Source of the DNA: Bacteroidales bacterium | GTDB lineage: Bacteria; Bacteroidota; Bacteroidia; Bacteroidales; WCHB1-69 | Length of the DNA stretch: 64,000 nt | Assembly (NCBI GenBank): GCA_024400755.1 | Contig: JAKSMG010000004.1 | Span: 1-64,000, forward strand | Direction: 5' to 3' | Shown: positions 34,057 through 42,321 of the stretch, in pieces | How the letters are laid out: every line of letters starts with the position of its first letter | How positions within the stretch are numbered: position 1 is the first letter of the stretch | Program-made: the position numbers and the translations under genes | The notes under the pieces: generated by a model | Database searches by the model: none | What the model was told of the DNA's origin: nothing | The model's input: the letters and a program-made list of their open reading frames with translations, nothing else

Positions 34057-36096
34057 ATGAAAAAACACTTTACCCTTTTAGCAACGACCCTCTTTCTCCT
34101 CGGCACCGTTCTCGCCGCCTCCGCCCAGGGCGAGTGGAAGTGGGCGCACTACTGGAGCGGCGGTGACGGCTCTTTTGGCGACTATTATAATAAAATCACC
34201 AATACCGCCTTTGACGATGAGGGCAACATCTACGTCTATGGTACCATGGGTGGAGATGTGATATTCGATGGGTTGACTTTCCAATTTACAACGAATCCGA
34301 GCGTGTTAAGCAAAAATGATCGAACAATATTATTGGCCAAGTTTGACACTTTGGGCAACATGTTATGGCACAAAGAGATGAAAAGTGATAACGAAGCGGC
34401 CTCTCCTCGTTGGATGGAGGTCAGAAACAACAAAGTGTTTGTTGCGGTCGATTGCGGCTTTTATGGTGAACAGTCAGATTCATGGCTTTACTATTGGGAT
34501 ACCCTAATAACAAGAACACAAATCAATGCGTTGCCACAAGAATTACAAAAACCACCATTTCAGGCGTTCAGCCGTTGGACATGCCTTGCACAGTTTGACC
34601 TGGATGGCAATCTTCTAAAGGATCATTTTCTTCAGGCATATTCCAGAGAATCGGTTTTTAATGGTAGCAATTGGCTTCGATTTAATTATAGTTTATGCTC
34701 TTTTGCGGGGACAGAAGTGACACCTGCACATGTAGATGAAGACGGTAACTTTTATATCTTTACTCCAATTCAATATGCAGGTGTTGAGGAGAGACCATAT
34801 ACAATAGTCGTGGATGATGACCCCGACAAGACATATAACTTGTATTTGCCAGGGAACACCGATTCTTCAAATATCCAATCCTTTATAAATAATGCAATGT
34901 TATATAAATTTTCTCCAACAGGAGAATTGTTGTATGCCAAAATGTTAGTTGATCATACCGATGGGATTGCCCCTTCTTATTTATCAAGCGATAGTATAAA
35001 TCGATATTTTTACACTTATTTCAAAGGCTTATCTTTTGACGAAGATGACAATATGTACTTGACTGGTTATGTTAATTTGGCCGATTGTTTGTATGGATTA
35101 GGTGGAGAACTTCACAACTATCCTGTTCATATTTGGTGGGACAGTGTTCATCATTTAACGATTAACGACATATCTTCGGCTGAACAGTGTAGCTTTATTG
35201 TCAAATATGATATTAGCGGAAATGTCATCTGGTGTAATCAATTATATTCAAGAGGAACACAAAATCCCAACAATGGCTTTGCTTTTGGAAATTGGTTTCG
35301 AAACAATTGTTATGATGAGAATGTATATGTATTAGGTGGGGCCGCTTATAACAACGATGAAGCGGCAATGATTTATTTTGATGATGAGAGCAACCTTTTA
35401 CAACGCTTTCAAGATGAGATAACGGACATTTGTTTCTTTGTTAAATATGACAAAAACACTGGTGAATATGTCAACCATGGAATTGTACCTTCTGCAAATG
35501 CGACCACAAGTTTGACACCAGCAATTGTAAACAATAGGGTTTTTGCTATGTCAAGGTATCAAACTATTGGCTATGGCTACCTGTTGTCAGAATGGCGCAA
35601 TGACGGCACATTTATAAAAGCAGACACTATATCAAGCAACAATACCATTGAAATGATTAGGTCTATAGGGTCCGTTATAAATGAGAATGGCTATATAACT
35701 CTTTCCATTACAGCAACTTCTTCTGTAAATTTCAGTAACAATGTCTCTGCCAATTGTCCTTCTGGACAATCCAGTGCCGTTGTGGCATATTATTACGACC
35801 CAAGTCTTGCGGAGCCGTTGCCGGAAGACACCACAGGCATTGCGGAGCATAGTGTCAAGGTCGATGTGCGTTTGTGGCCTAATCCCGCAACGGACAAAAT
35901 CACCATCGAGAGCGAGGATACGTTCCCGATAAAGTCCGTCTGTATAGCCGACATGCAGGGTACCATCGTAGGCATCCTACCCGTGGATGACACCCACTGC
36001 ACCCTCAACGTCAGCAACCTGTCCGCCGGCACCTACATCGCGCACGTAGAAACCAAGGCCGGCATCAGCGACTGCAAATTCGTGGTGAAGAAGTGA
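34057..36096 (+). CDS. T9SS-sorted surface protein, array copy 3
   Basis: A 679-residue array member with the second signal-peptide type (LLATTLFLLGTVLAASAQ), GEWKWAHYWSGGDGS, a core of propeller-like repeats (FDDEGNIYVYGT, KFDTLGNMLWHK, FDEDDNMYLTGY, KYDISGNVIWCNQL), and the common sorting domain VRLWPNPATDKITIESEDT. The core resembles copy 5 more than copies 1 and 2. The 5' 100 or so bases match copy 4 with a few substitutions, and the 3' 258 bases match copy 1. It lies 18 bases after regulator 1 in an apparent operon. Confidence 0.83.
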   Translation: MKKHFTLLATTLFLLGTVLAASAQGEWKWAHYWSGGDGSFGDYYNKITNTAFDDEGNIYVYGTMGGDVIFDGLTFQFTTNPSVLSKNDRTILLAKFDTLGNMLWHKEMKSDNEAASPRWMEVRNNKVFVAVDCGFYGEQSDSWLYYWDTLITRTQINALPQELQKPPFQAFSRWTCLAQFDLDGNLLKDHFLQAYSRESVFNGSNWLRFNYSLCSFAGTEVTPAHVDEDGNFYIFTPIQYAGVEERPYTIVVDDDPDKTYNLYLPGNTDSSNIQSFINNAMLYKFSPTGELLYAKMLVDHTDGIAPSYLSSDSINRYFYTYFKGLSFDEDDNMYLTGYVNLADCLYGLGGELHNYPVHIWWDSVHHLTINDISSAEQCSFIVKYDISGNVIWCNQLYSRGTQNPNNGFAFGNWFRNNCYDENVYVLGGAAYNNDEAAMIYFDDESNLLQRFQDEITDICFFVKYDKNTGEYVNHGIVPSANATTSLTPAIVNNRVFAMSRYQTIGYGYLLSEWRNDGTFIKADTISSNNTIEMIRSIGSVINENGYITLSITATSSVNFSNNVSANCPSGQSSAVVAYYYDPSLAEPLPEDTTGIAEHSVKVDVRLWPNPATDKITIESEDTFPIKSVCIADMQGTIVGILPVDDTHCTLNVSNLSAGTYIAHVETKAGISDCKFVVKK

Positions 36097-36161
36097 TGAG
36101 GGTTCAGGGTATAGGGTTCAGGGTTTAGGTGGGTGGCGAAGTAATTCCCGAACCTCCGTAG

Positions 36162-36179
36162 GGACGCAATTCATTGCGT
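36162..36179. repeat. Intergenic hairpin repeat, array copy 3 (recombined right arm)
   Basis: GGACGCAAT-TC-ATTGCGT, after which the sequence switches to ACGCTTAAATC, the start of the block that follows a second, degenerate repeat after copy 2. The right arm of the hairpin is therefore truncated by the junction. Confidence 0.65.
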
Positions 36180-36238
36180 ACGCTTAAATCTATATAAAAA
36201 ACCGCAATATTTATTATAAAAATTATCAAATATTTTAC

Positions 36239-36246
36239 TATATTTG
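36239..36246 (+). promoter_or_regulatory. -7 promoter box for regulator 2
   Basis: TATATTTG, identical in context to the box before regulator 1, 21 bases before the ATG at 36268. Confidence 0.65.
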
Positions 36247-36267
36247 CCGCCTGAAAAAATAGAAAAC

Positions 36268-37704
36268 ATGGAAAGTCAGGTTGTTGAATACAAGGAATCT
36301 TGGAGGGACGAATATCTGAAATGGATATGCGGTTTCGCCAATGCGCAGGGCGGCACGCTCTACATCGGCATCAACGACAAAGGCGAAGTCGTCGGTGTGG
36401 ACGATGCCAAGCGGTTGCTGGAGGATATTCCCAACAAAACCAAAAATGCGCTTGGCATTTTGGTCGATATCCAACTGTTGGAACATAATGGGAAAACGTT
36501 TCTCAAAATAGATGTCGAGCCCAGCAGTTATCCCATCAATTTCAAAGGGGAATATCATATACGTTCAGGGGCGACCAAACAGGTGCTTCAAGGTCCGGCA
36601 CTCACCCATTTTCTACTTAAACGCACTGGCTTGAAATGGGATGCTATCCCTGTTGACAATTTCACTTATGCCGACCTTGATATTGAGAGTTTCAACATCT
36701 TCCGTCGCGAAGCCCTTCGCAGCAAGCGTATGACTAAGGAAGACCTAGATTGTTCCAATGAAGAACTTTTGGACAAGCTCAACCTCACAGTTGACGGCAA
36801 ACTGAAACGGGCAGCGGTGCTTTTGTTTCATCGTGACCCGGAAAAGATGATTACAGGATGCTATACCAAAATCGGAATGTTCAACAAGGAAGCCGACATC
36901 CTCTATATGGATGAAGTACACGGCTCTTTAATGATACAGGCCGACAGAGTGCTGGATTTGCTCTACCAAAAGTACCTCAAGGCCTACATTACATACGAGA
37001 AATTCACCCGCGTGGAGACCTATCCGTTCCCGAAATCCGCCGTGCGTGAAGCAATTTACAATGCGCTGGTTCATTCAGATTGGTCTGCTTCCTGCCCCAT
37101 TCAAATCCGTGTGGAGGACGATGTGCTATACATTTCTAACAACTGTGTGCTGGCGGACGGATGGACTGCGGAAACTTTTCTCGCTTCGCACAAGTCGCTG
37201 CAGCTCAATCCAGATATTGCCAACACCTTCTTCCGGGCTGGCTATATTGAGGCGTGGGGTCGCGGCATTGAAAAAATGTGCAAGGCCTGTCGTGAATACG
37301 AAGCTCCTGAGCCAGTTTACCTCGTTCATCCCTATGACCTAATGCTCCGCTTTGACGCCGCCCCTGCCGTGCTGCCTTTCATTGAAGACGAAAGAAGGAA
37401 ATACGAGTGGTCGAGGATTCCACGAAATGCCGAAGTGACGGATAAAGTAACAGAAAAAGTAGCGAGTAAAGTAGCGAGTAAAGTAGCGAGTAAAGTAGTA
37501 AGAAAAGTTACGGGAAAAGCAGCGGACATACTTAGAGAAATGGCAAAAAATCCTAATGTAACGATTGCAGAACTAACCATAATTATTTCTATGAGCAATG
37601 CAGGAGTCCGTAAAATAATTGGACAAATGAAATCCGACGGTCTCATCCGCCGTGTCGGTCCCGACAAGGGCGGCCACTGGGAGGTAATAGACTCTGATAA
37701 ATAA
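36268..37704 (+). CDS. AlbA_2/Schlafen-type DNA-binding ATPase-like regulator 2
   Basis: About 478 residues with the same layout as regulator 1: AlbA_2 domain (VEYKESWRDEYLKWICGFAN, YHIRSGATKQVLQ), HATPase_c_4-like region (KSAVREAIYNALVHSDW, NIANTFFRAGYIEAWGRGIEKM), a repeat linker (DKVTEKVASKVASKVASKVV), and a winged helix ending RRVGPDKGGHWEVI. The N-terminal and C-terminal coding blocks match regulator 1 almost exactly; the middle has the same fold motifs but a clearly different sequence, so the two probably recognise different sites or ligands. Surface gene copy 4 starts 18 bases downstream. Confidence 0.85.
   Translation: MESQVVEYKESWRDEYLKWICGFANAQGGTLYIGINDKGEVVGVDDAKRLLEDIPNKTKNALGILVDIQLLEHNGKTFLKIDVEPSSYPINFKGEYHIRSGATKQVLQGPALTHFLLKRTGLKWDAIPVDNFTYADLDIESFNIFRREALRSKRMTKEDLDCSNEELLDKLNLTVDGKLKRAAVLLFHRDPEKMITGCYTKIGMFNKEADILYMDEVHGSLMIQADRVLDLLYQKYLKAYITYEKFTRVETYPFPKSAVREAIYNALVHSDWSASCPIQIRVEDDVLYISNNCVLADGWTAETFLASHKSLQLNPDIANTFFRAGYIEAWGRGIEKMCKACREYEAPEPVYLVHPYDLMLRFDAAPAVLPFIEDERRKYEWSRIPRNAEVTDKVTEKVASKVASKVASKVVRKVTGKAADILREMAKNPNVTIAELTIIISMSNAGVRKIIGQMKSDGLIRRVGPDKGGHWEVIDSDK
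37435..37506 (+). repeat. Six 12-bp tandem repeats in regulator 2
   Basis: Six in-frame 12-base units; the central three are exact copies of GTAGCGAGTAAA (VASK), the outer ones are variants (VTDK, VTEK, VVRK). Same position in the protein as the KVTE repeats of regulator 1. Confidence 0.88.
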
Positions 37705-37722
37705 CCAACAAATTTTAATATT

Positions 37723-39741
37723 ATGAAAAAGCACTTTACCCTTTTAGCAACGACCCTCTTTCTCCTCGGCACCGTTCTCACCGCCTCCGCCCAGGGAGAG
37801 TGGAAGTGGGCGCACTATTGGAGCGGCGGTGACGGCTCCTACGGTGATTACTTCAACAAAATTACAAACACCGCCTTCGATGAGGAAGGGAACATTTACG
37901 TTTATGGCATTATGGGCGGAAATCCTACCATTGACGGAATGACGTTCCAATTCACCCAAGCCGGTTCGGTACTCGGCATGAACGATAAAACTATTTTGCT
38001 GGCCAAATTCGACACTTTGGGCAACATGCTGTGGTACAAGGTGGTGAAAAACAGCACTCATCTTTCCTTTCCTCTATGGATGGAAGTCCGAAATGACAAA
38101 GTCTATGTAGCCGGAAACTGTGCATTTACTGGTGATGCCCAAAATTCTTGGACGTATTATATGGATACCCTGGTGTATAAATATCAATGCAGCAGCATTC
38201 CTGTTGAGCAGCAGCATCCTCCATTCAAACCAGGGTACAAATGGACTTTTTTCGCCCAGTTAGACTTGGATGGGAATCTGATAGAAGACCATTTCGTAGA
38301 GGCAATAACAAGGTGGCATTTCTGGACGGGGACAGACACTATCAGACCAAGGTGGTTTCTGTGCGAAAACACCATATCACCGGTTCATATCTGTGAGGAC
38401 GGGAGTATCTGCGTGTTTACAACTATAGAATATAACGATAAAGAGGAATATCCCTACACCATCGTTGTGGATGAAGACACCAACAAGACGTATGACTTGT
38501 ATTTTCCGGGAAGCACTTTGCCCCAAAACAACATTTGGAATTTCATCATGTTCAAATTCACTCCGAACTGGGAATTGGATTTCGCGAAACTGCTGGTTGA
38601 CCACGCCGATGGCATTGCCCCAATTATAACAGAAATAGAAGGAACATCTGATACGCTTAGGGACTACATTTCCCCATTTTTTCATGGGATGACGTTTGAT
38701 GAGGACGATAACATGTATTTAACGGGGAGACTCAATTTGGTACAATGGATGCCAGGCTCGGGCGGAGAATTAAACAACTTTCCCGTCCATATCTGGTGGG
38801 ATGACAATCATCACACAACCATGGACGATATATCTTCGGCAGAACAATGTTCTTTCATACTGAAATATAATCCTATGGGAGAGCTGCTATGGAATAACCA
38901 ACTCCATACGTTGGTCCAGAACAGTGCAACGGATTTGGCGTTAGTGGAATATCGGGAAAGCACGTTTGACGACAATTCAATATACGTATTAGGTAAGTGC
39001 GGATGCTATAATAGCGGTCATATATACTTTGATAACCCTCAGCAAACACTTGTTCAAAATCCCAATACGTTAACCAACTTCGGTTTTTTTGTAAGGTACA
39101 ATGCTACAACGGGAGAGTACCAGAGTCACGGCATTGAGCCGACCCAAGAACTATCCATTACCAGGAAACCGGCAATTATGAACGACAGGGTGTTGGCCAT
39201 AACCTGGCACAATTTTCAAAAAAAGCTTTTTCTTACTACATGGCGAAAGGACGGGACTTTTATCAAAAACGAAAAAATATCAGACAATTCAATTGTAACG
39301 TACAATTCATACGGCATCCAGAAAAAGGATGATACGCATCTTGCAGTGTTGTTGCAAGCGACAGGTCCAATTTCGTTTGGTGATAATATCTTTCTAAACT
39401 GTCCGTCAGGCCACTCCAGCGCCGTCATTGCCTACTATTACGACCCAAGTCTTGCCGAGCCGTTGCCCGAAGACTCCACGGGCATTGCCGAGCATAGTGT
39501 CAAGGTCAATGTGCGTTTGTGGCCTAATCCCGCAACGGACAAAATCACCATCGAGAGCGAGGATACGTTCCCGATAAAGTCCGTCTGTATAGCCGACATG
39601 CAGGGTACCATCGTAGGCATCCTACCCGTGGATGACACCCACTGCACCCTCAACGTCAGCAACCTGTCCGCCGGCACCTACATCGCGCACGTAGAAACCA
39701 AGGCCGGCATCAGCGACTGCAAATTCGTGGTGAAACGGTGA
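37723..39741 (+). CDS. T9SS-sorted surface protein, array copy 4
   Basis: A 672-residue array member: signal peptide LLATTLFLLGTVLTASAQ, GEWKWAHYWSGGDGS, then repeats FDEEGNIYVYGI, KFDTLGNMLWYK, FDEDDNMYLTGR and KYNPMGELLWNNQL, and the shared sorting domain VRLWPNPATDKITIESEDT ending VVKR where other copies end VVKK. The region just after the signal peptide matches copy 5 closely. It follows regulator 2 by 18 bases, giving a second regulator-surface protein operon. Surface localisation through T9SS is inferred; the T9SS machinery is not in the window. Confidence 0.83.
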   Translation: MKKHFTLLATTLFLLGTVLTASAQGEWKWAHYWSGGDGSYGDYFNKITNTAFDEEGNIYVYGIMGGNPTIDGMTFQFTQAGSVLGMNDKTILLAKFDTLGNMLWYKVVKNSTHLSFPLWMEVRNDKVYVAGNCAFTGDAQNSWTYYMDTLVYKYQCSSIPVEQQHPPFKPGYKWTFFAQLDLDGNLIEDHFVEAITRWHFWTGTDTIRPRWFLCENTISPVHICEDGSICVFTTIEYNDKEEYPYTIVVDEDTNKTYDLYFPGSTLPQNNIWNFIMFKFTPNWELDFAKLLVDHADGIAPIITEIEGTSDTLRDYISPFFHGMTFDEDDNMYLTGRLNLVQWMPGSGGELNNFPVHIWWDDNHHTTMDDISSAEQCSFILKYNPMGELLWNNQLHTLVQNSATDLALVEYRESTFDDNSIYVLGKCGCYNSGHIYFDNPQQTLVQNPNTLTNFGFFVRYNATTGEYQSHGIEPTQELSITRKPAIMNDRVLAITWHNFQKKLFLTTWRKDGTFIKNEKISDNSIVTYNSYGIQKKDDTHLAVLLQATGPISFGDNIFLNCPSGHSSAVIAYYYDPSLAEPLPEDSTGIAEHSVKVNVRLWPNPATDKITIESEDTFPIKSVCIADMQGTIVGILPVDDTHCTLNVSNLSAGTYIAHVETKAGISDCKFVVKR

Positions 39742-39800
39742 TGAGGGTTCAGGATTCCGGGGTTAGGTAGGTGGGCGACGTAATTCCCGATCCTCCGTAG

Positions 39801-39820
39801 GGACGCAATTCATTGCGTCC
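39801..39820. repeat. Intergenic hairpin repeat, array copy 4
   Basis: GGACGCAAT-TC-ATTGCGTCC again, 60 bases after the copy 4 stop. The rest of 39742-40062 is A/T-rich leader to the transposase gene. Confidence 0.7.
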
Positions 39821-39848
39821 GCTGGGACGAGTCGCTGCCGCTCCATAT

Positions 39849-39862
39849 CCACCAATTAGAAT
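39849..39862 (+). repeat. Left arm of a 14-bp inverted repeat around the IS region
   Basis: CCACCAATTAGAAT; its exact reverse complement is at 42145-42158. The two arms enclose the transposase and a lipoprotein gene (2310 bp). Whether they are element ends is unproven. Confidence 0.5.
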
Positions 39863-40036
39863 AATTAAAATTACTAAAGGTGACTTCTAATTATTTCTCT
39901 CTGACAATCAAATAAATACAAGCAAAAATCAGCCAAAATTTGCACCTGTTTTCCCCGTTTACGTTAATATGTCGTTAAACATATTTTTTTATAAAACAAA
40001 ACAACCGTAATCCATTGTTATTCAAATAATTATTCG

Positions 40037-40044
40037 TATATTTG
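40037..40044 (+). promoter_or_regulatory. -7 promoter box for the transposase gene
   Basis: TATATTTG, match to TAnnTTTG, 18 bases before the ATG at 40063. Confidence 0.6.
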
Positions 40045-40062
40045 CAGAAAATTTGAACGGTA

Positions 40063-41154
40063 ATGGAACAGTCGAAGCAGACTTACAAGAAGCAGGGCAA
40101 CATCAGCCTTTTCGATAGCAAAGATACTATGGACAAGCTCAATTCTCTGGGCAATCCTTTGGAGAAACTTTCAAGAGTCGTTGACTTTGAGATGTTTAGG
40201 AAGGAGCTGGAGGCGGGGCTTTACAAGGAGAAGTTCACCAATGTTGGTGCCAAACCTTACGACTATGTGCTGATGTTCAAGATTCTCGTGCTCCAGCGCA
40301 TGTACCATCTCAGCGATGAGCAGACCGAGTACCAGATACGCGACAGGCTGTCGTTCCGCGACTTCCTCGGTCTGGCCAGCGGCGACAGGGTGCCCGATGC
40401 CCGGACTATATGGGTGTTCAGAAAAGAGCTGACGGAGAAGGGGCTCTTTGACATGCTGTTCGACAAGTTCAACCAGTACCTCAAGGACAACAATCTGATT
40501 ATGAATGAAGGGATTGTCATTGACGGCAGTTTTGTGGAGGTGCCGCGCCAGCGCAACACACGCGAAGAGAACAAACTAATCAAGGAAGACAGGGGCGGCG
40601 AGTTGTGGAATCCCGAAGAGGGCGACACTGAGGAAGAGAAGAAGCGCAAGGCCAACAAGAAACGCCACAAGGATACCGACGCGCGCTGGGTGAAGAAGGG
40701 CGGCGAGAAGTTCTACGGATACAAGGCACACGCCAAGATAGATGCCAAGAGCAAACTGATCAAGAAATGCGTGGCCACAGCTGCTTCGGAGCATGATTCA
40801 AAACCCACAAAACAACTTGTGGATGAGAGCGATAGAGGACAGACACTTCATGCAGACAGCGCATATATCGGCAAGGGGGTGAAACGTGTGATGCGGAAAT
40901 ACAACCTGAAGGACAGGGTCATCAAACGCAATGTGAGAGGAAAGAAGATCAGCAAGTGGCAGGAAACCATCAACAAGAAGAACGCAAAGGTCCGGGCGCG
41001 AGTGGAGCATGTGTTCGGAATTATGGAGGGATGCCTGCACGGGATGAGAAACCGGGCGGTGGGATTTCTCCGAAATGAGGCCTACATCATCTTCTCCAGA
41101 CTGGTTTACAACCTCATCAGATACGAACAAATCAAACGATTAGGTATGAATTGA
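40063..41154 (+). CDS. IS5 family transposase
   Basis: A 363-residue DDE transposase of the IS5 type. The N-terminal domain has YDYVLMFKILVLQRMYHLSDEQTEYQI and LSFRDFLGL (DUF772-like). The catalytic core follows with IVIDGSFVEVPRQRN (first Asp), a Lys/Arg-rich insertion (about residues 170-210), KFYGYKAHAKIDAKS, LHADSAYIGK (second Asp) and ARVEHVFGIMEG with the C-terminal Glu in RVEHVFG. It appears complete. I could not identify convincing terminal inverted repeats close to the gene. It interrupts the pattern of regulator plus surface gene and lies between copies 4 and 5. Confidence 0.88.
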   Translation: MEQSKQTYKKQGNISLFDSKDTMDKLNSLGNPLEKLSRVVDFEMFRKELEAGLYKEKFTNVGAKPYDYVLMFKILVLQRMYHLSDEQTEYQIRDRLSFRDFLGLASGDRVPDARTIWVFRKELTEKGLFDMLFDKFNQYLKDNNLIMNEGIVIDGSFVEVPRQRNTREENKLIKEDRGGELWNPEEGDTEEEKKRKANKKRHKDTDARWVKKGGEKFYGYKAHAKIDAKSKLIKKCVATAASEHDSKPTKQLVDESDRGQTLHADSAYIGKGVKRVMRKYNLKDRVIKRNVRGKKISKWQETINKKNAKVRARVEHVFGIMEGCLHGMRNRAVGFLRNEAYIIFSRLVYNLIRYEQIKRLGMN

Positions 41155-41245
41155 ATTTTATAACACACTGAATACCAATATATTACCCCCCCCGATAAAT
41201 TTCAAAAAAATATAGCTAAATTATTGGAAATGAGAAAATAATATG

Positions 41246-41253
41246 TAACTTTG
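41246..41253 (+). promoter_or_regulatory. -7 promoter box for the small lipoprotein gene
   Basis: TAACTTTG, match to TAnnTTTG, 132 bases before the ATG at 41386, implying a long 5' leader. Confidence 0.6.
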
Positions 41254-41385
41254 CAGCGTCAACTTTTCAGTCTTTGTCTAACGGACTTCGCAAGGTCTGG
41301 GGTGTTGGCGAGAAAAGAGTAAAAATAGAAGTCCCCTTCATGTAAAAACCGATGTGGGCGATGGGAAAACAGCCTTTGGCAATTT
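41254..41385 (+). other. Long, possibly structured 5' leader
   Basis: About 125 bases between the promoter box and the lipoprotein ATG. It is more G/C-rich than nearby intergenic DNA and has self-complementary pieces (GGACTTCGCAAGGTC; GAAGTCCCCTTC). No known riboswitch was recognised. A role in translation control is conjecture. Confidence 0.3.
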
Positions 41386-41844
41386 ATGAAAAAATATTTC
41401 ATTTTTCTATTTGCATTACTGCTTTCAATGGGTTTAGTGACAGTTTCTTGCAAAAAAGAGAAAGTGTCAGGAGATAATTCAACTTCTTATAGCGGCTATG
41501 CACCAACCTTGGACGCGACATCAGGAAAAACATTTCAAGGTTTGTCCAATCATGTTAATTTCTCTTATGATGGCTCTTCCTGGAATGTGACAGCAAAGTA
41601 CTCAACCTTATATCCCAATTTTCAATTGACCTCTAAAAGTGTGAGTTATGCCAAGAATAGTGATAATGGTGCCACTTTTACATACAATGTGAGTTTTACT
41701 TACCGTTCTTCATATTCGGGAGAAACCATGTCATATAGCACATCGGGCTCCTTGTCTCTGTATTTTATTTCACCGAGTGAAGGTTATGCCAGCGGCACGC
41801 GGGATAATAAGACCATAAGCAACGAGGTTTTCACATTGCTTTAA
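41386..41844 (+). CDS. Small putative lipoprotein
   Basis: A 152-residue protein with a lipoprotein signal (FLFALLLSMGLVTVSC, lipobox VTVSC, Cys22) followed by KKEK and a Ser/Tyr-rich, strand-rich domain (FSYDGSSWNVTAKYSTLY, YNVSFTYRSSYSGETMSYST). No family recognised. It lies between the transposase and surface gene copy 5, inside the 14-bp inverted repeat pair, so it may be a passenger of a mobile segment. Function unknown. Confidence 0.65.
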   Translation: MKKYFIFLFALLLSMGLVTVSCKKEKVSGDNSTSYSGYAPTLDATSGKTFQGLSNHVNFSYDGSSWNVTAKYSTLYPNFQLTSKSVSYAKNSDNGATFTYNVSFTYRSSYSGETMSYSTSGSLSLYFISPSEGYASGTRDNKTISNEVFTLL

Positions 41845-42144
41845 TACAAATTATGGCAGTGTGCTTGCAAGAGCGGCGGCTTTCACCCAACCGTTAATAA
41901 CATTTTGAATATTATACATGAGGTATATGGGTAGTGAGCTTAGTTCTTCCACATCTAAACAGCCAATCGTATGTCAGGGAGCAAGTGTATTGTAAATCAC
42001 TAAAATCGAATCTGTTACTATAAATTTTTTTAGGAAAATGACCCAAAAAAATTGACAGCGATGAAGGATAGTGTACATATAGGTTCGCTCATTCTGAATG
42101 AGTTACGCCGACAAGGTAGAACTAACCTAAAATAATTATTCTCA

Positions 42145-42158
42145 ATTCTAATTGGTGG
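42145..42158 (-). repeat. Right arm of the 14-bp inverted repeat around the IS region
   Basis: ATTCTAATTGGTGG, exact reverse complement of 39849-39862. Confidence 0.5.
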
Positions 42159-42216
42159 AAAGTCCGCCGTAGGCGCATCTATGCTGCTCAAGCAGAGCGA
42201 TGTCTTTGGAAGATAA

Positions 42217-42264
42217 AAATAAATATCCATTCATAATGGAAATAAATATCCATTCATAATGGAA
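42217..42264. repeat. Two exact 24-bp tandem repeats
   Basis: Each unit contains the near-palindrome CCATTCATAATGG. They lie 28 bases upstream of the -7 box of surface gene copy 5, a position that would suit an operator. Confidence 0.75.
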
Positions 42265-42291
42265 ATCAGGCCGAACTTAAAAAATAATCAT

Positions 42292-42299
42292 ATTTTTGC
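42292..42299 (+). promoter_or_regulatory. -7 promoter box for surface gene copy 5
   Basis: TATTTTTG, match to TAnnTTTG, 22 bases before the ATG at 42322. Confidence 0.65.
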
Positions 42300-42321
42300 A
42301 TTTGAAAAAAATATTGACGTT

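Larger units (their letters stand above)
41845..42291. other. Non-coding stretch before surface gene copy 5
   Basis: No gene seen. It contains a small hairpin (CTCATTC-T-GAATGAG at 42088-42102), the right arm of the 14-bp inverted repeat, and a 24-bp tandem duplication. Stretches such as GTCCGCCGTAGGCGCATC look like decayed repeat DNA. Confidence 0.5.

Noticed and set aside
41186..41193. Run of eight C as a possible phase-variation tract
   Set aside because: It is outside any gene, after the transposase stop and about 55 bases before the next promoter box; an effect on expression is possible but nothing in the sequence supports it.
39849..41230. Terminal inverted repeats immediately flanking the IS5 transposase
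   Set aside because: Only weak A/T-rich similarity was found between the two flanks by eye, not enough to set element ends.
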